This document shows, one piece after another, positions 17,024-27,824 of a DNA stretch of 64,000 nt (positions are counted from its first letter, which is position 1; the number at the start of each line of letters is the position of its first letter). The notes beneath the pieces were generated by a model. The model saw only the letters and a list, made by a program, of their open reading frames with translations. It had not been told where the DNA came from and made no database searches. Source of the stretch: Flavobacteriaceae bacterium (GTDB lineage Bacteria; Bacteroidota; Bacteroidia; Flavobacteriales; Flavobacteriaceae); NCBI GenBank assembly GCA_947451525.1, contig CANFZM010000005.1, positions 83,075 to 147,074 of the forward strand. The letters run 5' to 3'. The translations under genes and the position numbers were made by a program.

Positions 17024-17878
17024 TTATAAAATTTCAAACGAAAACTGGCATTCGTATTTTGTGTTTTCTTTAACAATTTGTATGCCATCTTTTTCTATGA
17101 GGTTTCCATTGGTATGTATCGTATCCGAATATCCCAACCATGGTTCAATACAAATAAAAGGAGCACCCACTTTGGTCCAAATTCCAAGATTATTAAAATC
17201 GTTAAAATTTACTTTTAGCAATGGTTTATTTTCATCTAAAATTGTAATTTCTTTAGATTGCAATGCTTTTATAATTAAGGCATCGTTTTCAAAAGTAGCA
17301 TAATGTAACGGAAGTTTTTTATCCTCTAAATTTATTTCAAATTTAGTATCGGATACCAAATCGTTTTCTAAAGTATAACAAGTTAAGATTTCTTGTGCTT
17401 CAAATTCTAAAGCATAACTTTCAAAATTCTTAGGTAAAGCAAATGCAGGATGCGCTCCAATGGAAAATGGTATTGCAACAGAGTCTTTATTAATTACGGC
17501 ATATTTTAGTTCTAATTTAGTTTCTAAAAGCGTGTAAGTTAATTGCAATTCAAACTCAAAAGGATACACTTTTTTAGTTGCTTCTGATGCTTTTAATGAA
17601 AATACTACTTGGTTTTCAGAGGATTGAATTACTTCAAAATCAAGATCTCTTGCAAATCCGTGACGGGATAAATTGTATTCTTGATCATTATAGAAATAGG
17701 AATTATCTTTCAAGGTTCCAACAATTGGGAACAGAACAGGGGAGTGCTTCCCCCAATGTTTAGGATCACCTTCCCAAATGTATTCTTGGTAGGTTCTTAT
17801 GGATTTTATAGAAAACAATTCGGCACCTTTAGTATTAATTTGAGCCGATAAAAAAGAATTGGAAATGGTTACTGACAT
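17024..17878 (-). CDS. Aldose 1-epimerase family protein
   Basis: 284 residues of galactose-mutarotase-like beta-sandwich fold. RHGFARDLDFEV supplies one catalytic histidine and IGAHPAFALP the second; a glutamate lies in FICIEPWLGYSD. The length and the LFPIVGTLKDNSY segment match the LacX/YeaD-like subgroup of aldose epimerases rather than GalM itself. Converts the anomers of a sugar or sugar phosphate; exact substrate not known. Upstream partner of the acetyltransferase gene. Confidence 0.87.
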   Translation of the reverse strand: MSVTISNSFLSAQINTKGAELFSIKSIRTYQEYIWEGDPKHWGKHSPVLFPIVGTLKDNSYFYNDQEYNLSRHGFARDLDFEVIQSSENQVVFSLKASEATKKVYPFEFELQLTYTLLETKLELKYAVINKDSVAIPFSIGAHPAFALPKNFESYALEFEAQEILTCYTLENDLVSDTKFEINLEDKKLPLHYATFENDALIIKALQSKEITILDENKPLLKVNFNDFNNLGIWTKVGAPFICIEPWLGYSDTIHTNGNLIEKDGIQIVKENTKYECQFSFEIL

Positions 17879-17966
17879 TAATTTAAGAAAAATTTAAGGT
17901 GTAATAATAGTTCACGGTAAATATATTTATTAATTTTATTCAAACCAATTATAAATAAAATATATT

Positions 17967-18248
17967 ATGAATCTACAATTTGAAATTATAGCAAAAGAAA
18001 ATATCCCCCAATTGGTTTTTCCAAAAACAGAAGTTCTGCAAGATAGTAATGCTATTAATGAACGATTTTCTGATTTGAATCGGGCGTTATCTTTAGGGAA
18101 TTTAGAGCATTCTAAAATTAAAATTTATTTTGAAGACAATCAATCTTTAAAAGTTGTAGAAACAACCGTTTGGGGATTGACCGACCATCGGGTGATTTTA
18201 AAACAAGGAAATGTGATACCAATTAATAGAATTCACAAATCGGTGTAA
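17967..18248 (+). CDS. Conserved small hypothetical protein
   Basis: 93 residues, no signal peptide or membrane segment. The C-terminal part (SLKVVETTVWGLTDHRVILKQGNVIPINRIHKSV) reads as an SH3-like or KOW-like small beta fold that ends in the I-P-I-N-R-I-H pattern. I associate this architecture with uncharacterised Bacteroidota proteins but recognise no named family. It is a single gene with its own terminator. Confidence 0.65.
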   Translation: MNLQFEIIAKENIPQLVFPKTEVLQDSNAINERFSDLNRALSLGNLEHSKIKIYFEDNQSLKVVETTVWGLTDHRVILKQGNVIPINRIHKSV

Positions 18249-18277
18249 CAAATAACATTTTATTAAGACATATTTAG

Positions 18278-18309
18278 ATGCTTTTGTGAAAAACAAAAGC
18301 ATTTTTTTC
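18278..18309 (+). terminator. Terminator
   Basis: atgcttttgt / acaaaagcat stem with a 5-base loop followed by a T-run. Confidence 0.85.
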
Positions 18310-18344
18310 TTTTATTTGTTTTATCATTTAACCAATTCCAATTT

Positions 18345-20594
18345 ATGAAAAATTTTTTTACTAAAGCCTTCACCTTAAGTGCTTTATTTTTTGGATTTTC
18401 TTCTGTATTTGCACAGGAAGTTAAGCCGGTTTCGAACTATAATTATAATGAGACGTTTGCTAATGGTTTTTATACTAAAAATGGCACCGACACTCGTTCT
18501 GCAAGCGGACAGCCAGGAGCAAAATATTGGCAAAATAGAGCCGATTATTCGTTAACTGCGTCTCTTAATGACCAAACGAAAGAAATTATTGGTTCTGAAA
18601 TCTTGACGTATACCAACAATAGCCCAGATAAATTAGGCTTTTTGTGGATGAATGTAGATCAAAATTTATTCAAAAAAGATTCTCGTGGTAATGCTATTAT
18701 TCCTTTAAAGGGAAGTAGAAATGGTGCTAAAGGGCAAGATTTTGATGGAGGTTTTAAAATAAAATCCATCAAAGTTATTTCTTCTGTTGGAGGAAAATCT
18801 GTTGAAAAAGAGGCTACTTTCACGGTTGTAGATACGCGTATGCAAGTAGATCTTCCGCAAGATTTGAGTGGTAACGGAACTTCTGTTAAACTTAAAATAG
18901 AATTCTCATTTGTTTCTCCTGATTATGGATCAGATAGAATGGGAGTTGTAGATACAAAAAACGGTAAAATTTTTACCATTGCACAATGGTATCCAAGAAT
19001 GTGTGTGTATGACGACGTTCGTGGTTGGAATATTAGTCCCTATCTTGGTGCAGGGGAATTTTATTTAGAATATGGTGATTTTGATGTTGCCATTACTGCT
19101 CCAGCAAGTCATATTGTAGTTTGTTCAGGAGAATTACAAAATCCTACCGAAGTGTATACAGCCGAACAACTAAAACGTTGGGCAACTGCTAAAAATAGTG
19201 ATAAAACAGTTATGATTCGTACTGCCGATGAAGTTACCAATGCGGCTTCTCGTCCTACAGGAAAAACTACTTTAACTTGGAAATTTAAAATTAAAAATGC
19301 ACGCGATGCCTCTTGGGCTTCTTCGGCTGCATTTATTGTAGATGCTGCTCGAATTAATTTGCCTAGTGGTAAAAAATCTATAGCAATTTCAACCTATCCG
19401 GTAGAGTCCGATGGTCAAGGGGCTTGGAGTAGAGCAACAGAATATACTAAAACTTCCATAGAAAATTATTCTAAAAGATGGTTTGAATTTCCTTATCCAG
19501 CAGCCACTAACGTTGCAGGAAATGAAGGTGGAATGGAATATCCAGGAATTGTTTTTTGCGATATAAAATCCAAAGGAGCAGAACTTTGGGGAGTAACCGA
19601 TCACGAATTTGGACACGGCTGGTACCCAATGATTGTTGGTTCTAACGAGCGTTTATTTGCTTGGATGGATGAAGGTTTTAATACTTTTATCAACGGAATT
19701 AGTTCTCAAGATTTCAATAATGGCGAATACAAACAGCCTGAACGTAATATGCACCAATCAGCAGAAATGTTGACTAATCCTGATATGGAGCCAGTTATGG
19801 CAGCACCAGGAAATTTAAAAGAGGCTAATCTTGGTATATTAGCCTATTACAAACCAGGTTCCGGATTGGATATGTTGCGAAATAACGTACTTGGAAAAGA
19901 GCGTTTTGATAAAGCCTTTAGAACTTACACCGAACGTTGGGCTTTCAAACACCCTATGCCAGACGATTTCTTTAGAACAATTGAAAACGTTGCAGGAGAA
20001 GATTTAGGTTGGTTTTGGAGAAGTTGGTTTATGAACAACTGGAGTTTAGATCAAGGAGTTACTAAAGTTAAATATGTGAAAGGAGATGCTAAAAATGGTG
20101 CTCAAATAACTATTGAAAATTTAGATAAAATGGTGATGCCTGTGGTGGTTGAAATTAAAACTAAAAGTGGTGCTGTTTCTAGAAAATCACTTCCTGTTGA
20201 AATTTGGGAACGCAATAAAGAATGGACTTTTAAAGTTGATACTAATGAAGAATTAGATTCTATTACTTTAGATCCGGATACTATTTTACCAGATAGTAAT
20301 CCTACAAATAACGTTTGGACGGATGCTAAAAATGGTGTTACTAAATCTGAATCTTTAACTCCTTATTTAGGTGCTTATTCTAGTGCTAAATTGCCAATTA
20401 AAATTACTTTCACAGAAGAAGACGATAGTTTAGTAATCAATTCACCAGGGCAACCTGAAACTCCTTTAGATAATAAAGGTGCAGGAAAATTCACGATGGA
20501 TCAAGCAGGATTAATTATTCAGTTTAACGAAGCAAAAAGTGCCTTTACTTTAAGTATTGGTGCTCAAAGTTTTGATTTCACTAAAGATAAATAA
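18345..20594 (+). CDS. Secreted M1-family metallopeptidase (large form)
   Basis: 749 residues with signal peptide ([24 protein letters not shown]). Zinc site HEFGH at 420-424 and Glu443 18 residues later, so the gluzincin motif is intact. [10 protein letters not shown] just before it is the position of the GxMEN motif of M1 enzymes, here GGMEY. A long C-terminal region (about 570-749) contains beta-rich repeats. Common in Bacteroidota as an exported peptidase. It differs from the shorter M1 protein at 2450 in size and domain make-up. Flanked by terminators. Confidence 0.9.
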   Translation: MKNFFTKAFTLSALFFGFSSVFAQEVKPVSNYNYNETFANGFYTKNGTDTRSASGQPGAKYWQNRADYSLTASLNDQTKEIIGSEILTYTNNSPDKLGFLWMNVDQNLFKKDSRGNAIIPLKGSRNGAKGQDFDGGFKIKSIKVISSVGGKSVEKEATFTVVDTRMQVDLPQDLSGNGTSVKLKIEFSFVSPDYGSDRMGVVDTKNGKIFTIAQWYPRMCVYDDVRGWNISPYLGAGEFYLEYGDFDVAITAPASHIVVCSGELQNPTEVYTAEQLKRWATAKNSDKTVMIRTADEVTNAASRPTGKTTLTWKFKIKNARDASWASSAAFIVDAARINLPSGKKSIAISTYPVESDGQGAWSRATEYTKTSIENYSKRWFEFPYPAATNVAGNEGGMEYPGIVFCDIKSKGAELWGVTDHEFGHGWYPMIVGSNERLFAWMDEGFNTFINGISSQDFNNGEYKQPERNMHQSAEMLTNPDMEPVMAAPGNLKEANLGILAYYKPGSGLDMLRNNVLGKERFDKAFRTYTERWAFKHPMPDDFFRTIENVAGEDLGWFWRSWFMNNWSLDQGVTKVKYVKGDAKNGAQITIENLDKMVMPVVVEIKTKSGAVSRKSLPVEIWERNKEWTFKVDTNEELDSITLDPDTILPDSNPTNNVWTDAKNGVTKSESLTPYLGAYSSAKLPIKITFTEEDDSLVINSPGQPETPLDNKGAGKFTMDQAGLIIQFNEAKSAFTLSIGAQSFDFTKDK

Positions 20595-20615
20595 TAAGTT
20601 TACTTATAAAATTAT

Positions 20616-20643
20616 AGGCACGCTAGTTAGCGTGCCTTTTTTT
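20616..20643 (+). terminator. Terminator after M1 peptidase
   Basis: aggcacgcta / tagcgtgcct stem with a 2-base loop and a T-run. Confidence 0.9.
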
Positions 20644-20699
20644 ATGGAATCACCCGAACCAGGTAACTTTAGAATTTTATTGAATATTGAAATTGAATT

Positions 20700-21299
20700 T
20701 TACAACCTACTATCTATCGCTTTGTCGTGGGCTTTACTAAAAAAAGCAACCATACAAATGGCACCAATAGTAGCAAAAAGCATATCTGATTGTGTATCCC
20801 AAACATAACCTTGAGTACCCAAGAAAGCATCGCCACCATCTCCAGTGCAAACGGAAACTCCCCATTCAATCCATTCGTAAGCGGCACTTATTGCAAGGCA
20901 AATAGCAACTAAAATAAAATTAAAAAAAGATTTATTTGCAATTACTTTTTTGCGAATGAATAACTCTCGGATAATTATTGCAGGTACAAATCCTTGTGCA
21001 AAATGTCCTATTTTATCATAGTTATTCCGAGATTGATGCAATACTTCTTTTATCCAATTAAATAAAGGAACTTCGGCATAAGTGTAATGTCCGCCCACAA
21101 ACAAAATAATACAATGAAGCAATATGAAAAAATAAGTAAAATTAGTGAAGGCAAACTTTTTATACGTCAGTGCTAATACTGCAAATCCAATCAACGCAGG
21201 TATAACCTCAAGAAACCAAGTGAAATATTCTTTAGGATAAATAGCGGAAGCGATTAATCCGATAAAGAATAAGCATATATAAATAGTTAATTGTTTCAT
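20700..21299 (-). CDS. DUF2238 (YjdF-type) membrane protein
   Basis: 199 residues with about six hydrophobic segments. The conserved block RNNYDKIGHFAQGFVPAIIIREL and the later YEWIEWGVSVCTGDGGDAFLGTQGYVWDTQSDM are the signature of DUF2238. Inner membrane; function unknown for the family. The preceding DUF4199 gene ends 10 bp upstream, suggesting a two-gene operon. Confidence 0.87.
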   Translation of the reverse strand: MKQLTIYICLFFIGLIASAIYPKEYFTWFLEVIPALIGFAVLALTYKKFAFTNFTYFFILLHCIILFVGGHYTYAEVPLFNWIKEVLHQSRNNYDKIGHFAQGFVPAIIIRELFIRKKVIANKSFFNFILVAICLAISAAYEWIEWGVSVCTGDGGDAFLGTQGYVWDTQSDMLFATIGAICMVAFFSKAHDKAIDSRL

Positions 21300-21309
21300 A
21301 TAATAGAGT

Positions 21310-21810
21310 TTACTTTTTCTTCAAAATTAATGCACTTATTAATGCAATTGCTAATCCCATTGGTAAAATTTCCATAAAAGTTAAAAGTATTATCATCACT
21401 GGATTTTTATACATTTCTTTATACGAATCCATTTTGGTTGTTGCTTCTGCTAAATCAGAAGGTTTGGTTTGAGCCAATACCGATTGTGCATATTTTTCGA
21501 TAAAATCAGGGAAGAAATTGTAATATTCTATTAACCATACACCTACATAAATAGCAGAAATTAATAAAGCAATTAAAGAACCAACTTGCAATGCTTTAAC
21601 AAAAGAAATTTTTCCATTGTTAATTTTATTTCGATATTGTTCAATTCCAACATAAATAAAAACAAAAGCAAGTAGCATTCCGCCAAATCCTATGGCATAA
21701 CTTGGTTCAAATCCCTTTGGATTATGGTAACACATATACGTTCCAATAACCATAGAAGTAGCTATAATGAGTCCACCAATAAGTCCGTTTTTTAGAAGTA
21801 TATTTTTCAT
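21310..21810 (-). CDS. DUF4199 domain membrane protein
   Basis: 166 residues with four hydrophobic helices; KNGLIGGLIIATSMVIGTYMC at the start and INNGKISFVKALQVGSLIALL in the middle are typical of DUF4199, a Bacteroidota-specific family. The acidic/lysine stretch between helices 3 and 4 (AEATTKMDSYKEMYKNPV) is also typical. Function unknown. First gene of a probable operon with the DUF2238 gene. Confidence 0.82.
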   Translation of the reverse strand: MKNILLKNGLIGGLIIATSMVIGTYMCYHNPKGFEPSYAIGFGGMLLAFVFIYVGIEQYRNKINNGKISFVKALQVGSLIALLISAIYVGVWLIEYYNFFPDFIEKYAQSVLAQTKPSDLAEATTKMDSYKEMYKNPVMIILLTFMEILPMGLAIALISALILKKK

Positions 21811-21869
21811 GAAAAGTTATTAGTTTAGATTTCAAATTTAGTAAAATTATTTTTGACAACTAATTTGCC

Positions 21870-21913
21870 TTTTTATAAAAAAAGCCTAACAAATTTTTAA
21901 AATTCGTTAGGCT
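21870..21913 (-). terminator. clpB terminator
   Basis: Minus strand: agcctaac..gttaggct hairpin (21913-21883) followed by a T-run; located 21 bp after the clpB stop. Confidence 0.8.
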
Positions 21914-21934
21914 CAATTTTTGTAAAAGGATTGT

Positions 21935-24544
21935 TTAATTATTCAATTCTAATTCATTTTGATTTCTAAATACTAATTGACCATCAAAACTATCTAATAA
22001 AATAATACTATCCGTTGTAACCTTTCCTGCTAGAATCTCTTTAGAAAGTTGGTTCAACACTTCCCGTTGGATAACCCGTTTTACAGGTCGTGCGCCATAT
22101 TCTGGGTCGTACCCTTTTTTAGATAAGTAATCAATTGCTTCTGGAGTAGCATCCATTGTAATATTTTGGTGTGCTAACATTTTAATTATTCCTTTCAATT
22201 GTAAACCAACAATCTCTTTTATGTTGGCAGAAGATAATGGAGTAAACATTACAATTTCGTCAATTCTATTAATGAATTCAGGTCGAACGGTTTGTTTTAA
22301 AATTCCTAAAACTTCTATTTTAGCGGCTTCGGTTGCAGCCTCAATTCCTCCTTTTAAGTTTTCAAATTTCTCTTGAATAATAGCACTACCAATATTGGAA
22401 GTCATTATAATAATTGTGTTTTTAAAATCAGCAACCCGACCTTTATTATCGGTTAAGCGTCCTTCGTCCAATACTTGCAACAAGATATTAAAAGTATCGG
22501 GATGCGCTTTTTCAATCTCATCCAACAAAATTACAGAATATGGTTTTCTTCGAACGGCTTCGGTTAATTGTCCTCCTTCGTCATACCCAACATATCCCGG
22601 AGGTGCACCAACTAATCGGCTCACACTATGGCGTTCTTGGTATTCACTCATGTCAATACGTGTCATGGCGTTTTCATCATCAAATAAATATTCGGCTAGT
22701 GCTTTGGCTAATTCCGTTTTACCAACACCTGTAGTTCCTAAGAAAAGAAAAGTTCCAACTGGTTTTTTCATGTCTTGCAATCCTGCACGGCTTCTGCGAA
22801 CTGCATCGCTTACGGCTTCAATTGCTTCTTCTTGACCAACCACACGATGGTGCAATTCATCTTCAAGTTTTAAGAGTTTTTCTCTTTCTCCTTGTAGCAT
22901 TTTCATTACAGGAATACCAGTCCATTTTGCAACTACTTCGGCAATATCCTCGCGGGTTACTTCTTCTTTTATCAACGAAGTTCCCGATTGATTTTCGGCT
23001 AATTGCGTTTGTAAAACATCCAAACGTTCTTGAGCATCTTTAATTTTTCCGTAACGTATTTCGGCTACTTTTCCATAATCGCCATCGCGTTCGGCACGTT
23101 CGGCATCCATTTTGAAATCTTCAATTTCTTGCTTAATCGCTTGAATAGAATCAACAACATCTTTTTCCGATTTCCATTTGGTAAAAATCTCGTTTCGATC
23201 TTCTTTTAAATTGGCCAAATCCATTCCGAGACCTTTCAGTTTGTTCTCATCTTTCTCCCGTTTAATCGCTTCAATTTCAATTTCCAACTGCATGATTTTT
23301 CTGTCCAAAACATCCAATTCTTCGGGTTTGGAATTGATTTCCATGCGTAATTTAGATGCTGCTTCGTCCATTAAATCAATTGCTTTATCTGGAAGAAAAC
23401 GATTGGTTATATAGCGTTGCGATAATTCAACCGCAGCAATAATAGCATCGTCTTGAATACGAACTTTATGGTGGGTTTCGTATTTTTCTTTAATTCCACG
23501 TAAGATAGAAATCGCACTTTCGGTATCTGGTTCTTCTACCATTATCTTTTGAAAACGACGTTCTAATGCTTTGTCTTTCTCAAAGTATTTTTGGTATTCG
23601 TCTAATGTTGTTGCGCCAATAGCACGCAGTTCGCCACGAGCCAAGGCAGGTTTCAAAATATTAGCAGCATCCATTGCACCTTCGCCACCTCCGGCACCAA
23701 CAAGAGTATGTATTTCATCAATGAAAAGGACGATATCGCCTTCGGCAGAAGTAACTTCTTTTACTACGGCTTTCAATCGTTCTTCAAATTCACCTTTGTA
23801 TTTTGCACCAGCAATTAAGGCTCCCATATCTAAAGAAAAAACGATTTTATCTTTAAGATTTTCAGGAACATCGCCATCAACAATTCGGTGTGCAAGACCT
23901 TCGGCAATGGCAGTTTTACCAACTCCAGGTTCTCCCACCAACATCGGATTGTTTTTAGTTCTTCGGGTTAGAATTTGTAAAACTCTACGAATTTCCTCAT
24001 CCCTACCAATAACAGGATCTAGTTTGCCATTTCTAGCTAATTCATTCAGGTTTTTGGCATATTTATTTAAAGCATTATAGGTTTCTTCTGCGGATGCCGA
24101 AGTCACTCTTTCGCCTTTACGCATTTCGGTAATAACGGCTTCCAATCCTTTTTCGGTAACGCCTTGATCTTTTAAAATCTGCGCAACTTTACTTCTCGAT
24201 TTGAAAATGGCCAATATTAAATGTTCAATAGAAACAAATTCATCGTTTCGTTTAGTAGCGATTATTTCAGCTTCGTTCATTGCTGTAGAAGCGTCGCGGG
24301 AAAACATTATTTCTCCTCCTGATACTTTTGGAAAACTTTGAATAGTGCTATCTAATATTTTTTTGAACAGATCCACATTAACGTTAAGTTTTTTCAAAAT
24401 AAACGGTGTAACATTTTCATCAACCTCTAAGATGCCTTTAAAAATGTGTTCGTTTTCAAGCTGTTGTTGCCCAAAACCTTGTGCAATTTGCTGTGCTTTT
24501 TGCAGTGCTTCTTGCGATTTGATTGTAAATTTATTTATGTTCAT
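21935..24544 (-). CDS. clpB: ATP-dependent chaperone ClpB
   Basis: 869 residues, full length. Domains in order: N-terminal Clp repeat domain (1-150), AAA+ module 1 with Walker [13 protein letters not shown] and Walker [16 protein letters not shown], the coiled-coil middle domain (about 400-530), AAA+ module 2 with [16 protein letters not shown] and [13 protein letters not shown], then the D2-small domain. It disaggregates proteins with DnaK. No heat-shock sigma box was recognised; divergent from ytxJ across 181 bp. Confidence 0.97.
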   Translation of the reverse strand: MNINKFTIKSQEALQKAQQIAQGFGQQQLENEHIFKGILEVDENVTPFILKKLNVNVDLFKKILDSTIQSFPKVSGGEIMFSRDASTAMNEAEIIATKRNDEFVSIEHLILAIFKSRSKVAQILKDQGVTEKGLEAVITEMRKGERVTSASAEETYNALNKYAKNLNELARNGKLDPVIGRDEEIRRVLQILTRRTKNNPMLVGEPGVGKTAIAEGLAHRIVDGDVPENLKDKIVFSLDMGALIAGAKYKGEFEERLKAVVKEVTSAEGDIVLFIDEIHTLVGAGGGEGAMDAANILKPALARGELRAIGATTLDEYQKYFEKDKALERRFQKIMVEEPDTESAISILRGIKEKYETHHKVRIQDDAIIAAVELSQRYITNRFLPDKAIDLMDEAASKLRMEINSKPEELDVLDRKIMQLEIEIEAIKREKDENKLKGLGMDLANLKEDRNEIFTKWKSEKDVVDSIQAIKQEIEDFKMDAERAERDGDYGKVAEIRYGKIKDAQERLDVLQTQLAENQSGTSLIKEEVTREDIAEVVAKWTGIPVMKMLQGEREKLLKLEDELHHRVVGQEEAIEAVSDAVRRSRAGLQDMKKPVGTFLFLGTTGVGKTELAKALAEYLFDDENAMTRIDMSEYQERHSVSRLVGAPPGYVGYDEGGQLTEAVRRKPYSVILLDEIEKAHPDTFNILLQVLDEGRLTDNKGRVADFKNTIIIMTSNIGSAIIQEKFENLKGGIEAATEAAKIEVLGILKQTVRPEFINRIDEIVMFTPLSSANIKEIVGLQLKGIIKMLAHQNITMDATPEAIDYLSKKGYDPEYGARPVKRVIQREVLNQLSKEILAGKVTTDSIILLDSFDGQLVFRNQNELELNN

Positions 24545-24582
24545 TTCTACTATGTTTATAGTTTGAATTTGATTTAAAAAAA

Positions 24583-24615
24583 TTGCACTAGTTAATTGTA
24601 TAACTACTATCTTTG
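24583..24615 (+). promoter_or_regulatory. Candidate ytxJ promoter
   Basis: TTG (24583-24585), 22 bp spacer, tatctttg box (24608-24615). It would leave a roughly 105 nt leader before the ATG at 24726. Confidence 0.35.
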
Positions 24616-24725
24616 AAAACAGTTGAACAATTTATGTTCCAATGCTAATTTCTAGACAAAGTGACTTATTTGGTAGGAGTTACCTACATAAAGTTACGAC
24701 AAAAAGTCTTAATAAATGACAAATT

Positions 24726-25112
24726 ATGAGTTTATTTGATAAAATATTTGGAGGTGCCGAAGAAGAAGATAAAGATTCTAAAATAGGATGGAGGCAATTA
24801 ACCGATTTAGGGCAACTTAATGAAATTTTAGAAATTTCTAATGAAAAGCCAATAGTTATTTTCAAGCACAGTACACGTTGTAGTGTAAGTAGAATGGCTT
24901 TGCGTCATTTTGAAAATGAATTTGATTTAGAAGGAAAAGTCATTCCTTATTTTTTAGATTTATTAAATCACAGAGATATTTCTAATGAAATTGCTACTAA
25001 ATTTGGAGTAGAACATCAATCGCCACAATTGTTGCTTATTAGTAAAGGGAAGTGTATTTTTGATGCTTCCCATAATGCTATTGAAGTAGAATCGTTGCAT
25101 CGATATTTGTAA
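24726..25112 (+). CDS. ytxJ: Bacillithiol system redox-active protein YtxJ
   Basis: 128 residues of thioredoxin fold matching the YtxJ/DUF2847 family. The active site FKHSTRCSVSRMALRHFE has a single redox cysteine at 52 followed by Ser at 53 and 55, i.e. a monothiol bacilliredoxin-like site. The family is linked to de-bacillithiolation of proteins in organisms that make bacillithiol, which includes many Bacteroidota. No bacillithiol synthesis gene is in the window. It is divergent from clpB and followed by its own terminator. Confidence 0.88.
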   Translation: MSLFDKIFGGAEEEDKDSKIGWRQLTDLGQLNEILEISNEKPIVIFKHSTRCSVSRMALRHFENEFDLEGKVIPYFLDLLNHRDISNEIATKFGVEHQSPQLLLISKGKCIFDASHNAIEVESLHRYL

Positions 25113-25138
25113 TAATTTTTAAGAATATATAAAAAAGC

Positions 25139-25170
25139 AAAAACGCATTTGATATTTCAAATGCGTTTTT
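25139..25170. terminator. Bidirectional terminator
   Basis: aacgcatttga / tcaaatgcgtt stem with a 4-base loop and A/T runs on both sides, between convergent genes. Confidence 0.85.
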
Positions 25171-25180
25171 TATAACTAGT

Positions 25181-26365
25181 TTATTTTCTCAATTTATTCT
25201 GATTAAGAATTTCTTTCAATTTTGCTTTTAAATCTTCTCCGGTATCATAAACCATTTGCTCATTACTAGGAAACGGAACGGATCTTTTATCAAAATAACT
25301 TAAATAAGTATCGTCACAAGCCAACCTGTCTCCGCTGTATTTAGAATAAATATTTTCAAACACAAATTCACTAGAAACCGGAAAAGTATTTACTAACTGA
25401 TTAGTATTTAAATCAATATAATCTATTTTAGCGGTTACTTGAGCCGATTTAAATTGTCTGGACTCAAAAATAGTTGCCTTGATAGTTTTAAAATTATCAA
25501 GTCTAACCGGAATTCCTTTGTCATCTTTTACCTGATTACCGTTGGCATCCAATAATGGTTTGGTACCATCTTTAACTTGTTTTTCTTTATAGAATTCTTT
25601 CTCTTTTATTTGCTCTGGAGAGATAGTAATTTCTCTAAAATTAACCAAAAGTCCATAGTCATAAGTAATTCCTTTCTGACGATTGCTGTGGTAAATGGTC
25701 CAATTATCGTTCAATCCAAAAGTGCTAAAATCCAGCAAATCATTTTGTAAACGAACCGGAATTACCATATTCGTTTCATTTTTTGTGTAAACATTTACAT
25801 AATCGGTTCCTTTTTGTTTTGCAAGAACCATAAGGCTACTTACATCTTTATAATTAGGATTCAATCCGTTTAAATATACCAAATCGTCATAAGCACGACG
25901 GAAATTCATTTTATCTTTGGTAGCCAAGAGCGCTTTGCAATTATCGTATAAGTGTTTGGATAAAGCATTTTTGCTATTAATTAGTTCATCCGAATAATCA
26001 TCAAAAGGAAAAATTGCATTCCGATTTTCATTTATTAATTTTAATGGAAGTACTGGTTTTATTAACTCTTGACGATTGTTTAATTGTACATAAGCAGCAT
26101 AAATTTTCTCAATAGTATTCGGATTGGCATCTTTAATCCATATGTTTATATTTTGTAAATCCCGTTCTTTTGCTTTCGCAAATGCCTCTTCCAAAAGATA
26201 GATATACTCTTGTTTCCCCTTTGCCTCCTTACGGTTTCTTAATCCTTGAACTGCATTTTGAATGGCAGTATCATAATCTCCAGATGTTAAAGATTGTCTG
26301 GTTTGTTTTACTCCACAAGAAGAAATGAAAATAAAAGTGATTAATAGTAAAGTAATTTTTTTCAT
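25181..26365 (-). CDS. Lipoprotein with helical repeats, function unknown
   Basis: 394 residues. Lipoprotein signal peptide with the cysteine at 17 (FIFISSCGVKQ). The next segment, SLTSGDYDTAIQNAVQGLRNRK, looks like a TPR-type helical pair, followed by more helices to about residue 170; the rest is beta-rich. Bacteroidota proteins of this layout are conserved but unnamed. The lipobox lacks an acidic export signal immediately after the cysteine, so surface exposure cannot be predicted. It follows fahA by 63 bp. Confidence 0.75.
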   Translation of the reverse strand: MKKITLLLITFIFISSCGVKQTRQSLTSGDYDTAIQNAVQGLRNRKEAKGKQEYIYLLEEAFAKAKERDLQNINIWIKDANPNTIEKIYAAYVQLNNRQELIKPVLPLKLINENRNAIFPFDDYSDELINSKNALSKHLYDNCKALLATKDKMNFRRAYDDLVYLNGLNPNYKDVSSLMVLAKQKGTDYVNVYTKNETNMVIPVRLQNDLLDFSTFGLNDNWTIYHSNRQKGITYDYGLLVNFREITISPEQIKEKEFYKEKQVKDGTKPLLDANGNQVKDDKGIPVRLDNFKTIKATIFESRQFKSAQVTAKIDYIDLNTNQLVNTFPVSSEFVFENIYSKYSGDRLACDDTYLSYFDKRSVPFPSNEQMVYDTGEDLKAKLKEILNQNKLRK

Positions 26366-26428
26366 AATATTTAGTTTTAGGCTTACTATTTGAACAATAC
26401 AAATAGCAAGCCAAAAATTATATAAGCC

Positions 26429-27712
26429 TTATTTTCTTACAAAAGGAGCTAATAATTTGCTAGAAACTTCACCAAAACCAATACGCATAGAACTATTTTG
26501 ACAATGTCCTTTTATGATAACCGTATCATTATCATTGATGAATTTACGTTCCGAACCATCCTTCATGGTAATAGGATTTTTTCCTCCCCAAGTTAATTCT
26601 AGCATGGAACCAAAACTATTTTCAGTTGGTCCTGAAATAGTTCCAGATCCCATCATATCGCCCGAATTTACTCGGCATCCGTTAGATGTATGGTGCGTTA
26701 GTTGTTGCGACATGGACCAATACATGTGTTTGAAATTCGATTTCGAAACCAAAGATGGTTCTACATTTTCGGGTTTTATATAAACTTCCAGATTAATATC
26801 GTAAGCATGTTTTCCTTTTTGTTGCAAATAGGGAAGTGGTGTTGGCTCTTGTTTAGGGCCTTTTGTTCTAAATGGTTCTAAGGCATCCATAGTTACAATC
26901 CATGGTGAAATAGACGATGCAAAGTTTTTGGCTAAGAAGGGCCCAAGCGGCACGTATTCCCATTTTTGAATATCTCTAGCGCTCCAATCATTTAATAAAA
27001 CCATTCCGAAAATATAATCTTCAGCTTCATTTATTAAAATATTTTCGCCCATAACATTTACATCGGTAGTAATAAAAGCAGTTTCTAATTCGAAATCTAC
27101 TAATCTTGAAGGTCCAAAAACAGGAGAAGTTTCGCCATTTGGCAAGGTTTGCCCCATTGGTCTATGCACTGGAATTCCAGATGGAACTATTGTAGAACTT
27201 CGTCCATGATACCCAACCGGAATGTGAAGCCAATTAGGCAATAAAGCATTTTCTGGATCCCGAAACATTTTTCCAACATTAGTTGCGTGTTCTTTACTAG
27301 AGTAAAAATCGGTATAATCTCCTATTAAAACTGGAAGTTGCATTTCAATATCTTCCATTTTAAAAATAACAACCTCTCTGTGTTCCGCATTATCCCGCAA
27401 CAATGGGTTTTCACTATCAAAAATATCTCCCAAACGGTTACGTACTAAACGCCAAGTTTTTTTACCATCCGAAATAAAATCGTTCAGCGTGTCTTGCATG
27501 AACATATCATCCGTTAATTCAATCCCTTCAAAATAACCTAACTGTTGTAAGGCCCCCATATCAATAGCGCAGTCGCCAATTCGAGTTCCAATGGTAATGA
27601 CATCTTCTTTGGTTAAAAATACCCCATAAGGAATATTTTGTATAGGGAAATCACTATTTTCTGGAACATTAATCCAGGATTTACGGCTCGGGTCATTAGC
27701 TAAATTCGGCAT
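26429..27712 (-). CDS. fahA: Fumarylacetoacetase
   Basis: 427 residues from the ATG at 27712 (MPNLANDPSRKSWINVPENSDFPIQN...), chosen because the family N-terminus begins here; the frame extends 16 codons further upstream without conserved sequence. Motifs: DFYSSKEHATNVGKMFR with the active-site His, HRPMGQTLP, VDFELETAF with metal-binding glutamates, and GMVLLNDWSARDIQKWEYVPLGPFLAKNF. Cleaves fumarylacetoacetate to fumarate and acetoacetate, the last step of tyrosine degradation. Divergent from glyA. Confidence 0.95.
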   Translation of the reverse strand: MPNLANDPSRKSWINVPENSDFPIQNIPYGVFLTKEDVITIGTRIGDCAIDMGALQQLGYFEGIELTDDMFMQDTLNDFISDGKKTWRLVRNRLGDIFDSENPLLRDNAEHREVVIFKMEDIEMQLPVLIGDYTDFYSSKEHATNVGKMFRDPENALLPNWLHIPVGYHGRSSTIVPSGIPVHRPMGQTLPNGETSPVFGPSRLVDFELETAFITTDVNVMGENILINEAEDYIFGMVLLNDWSARDIQKWEYVPLGPFLAKNFASSISPWIVTMDALEPFRTKGPKQEPTPLPYLQQKGKHAYDINLEVYIKPENVEPSLVSKSNFKHMYWSMSQQLTHHTSNGCRVNSGDMMGSGTISGPTENSFGSMLELTWGGKNPITMKDGSERKFINDNDTVIIKGHCQNSSMRIGFGEVSSKLLAPFVRK

Positions 27713-27824
27713 AATATTTTGTTGATTTGTTGTTGAAAAAATTGTAATCAAATATATCATTTAGAATTTATTTGACAAACATATTTCGTAATTTTGACGA
27801 AGTTTTTAACTAAAATCTAAATAA

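Noticed and set aside
22395..24080. Several antisense frames within clpB
   Set aside because: Shadows of a long, highly conserved real gene on the other strand.
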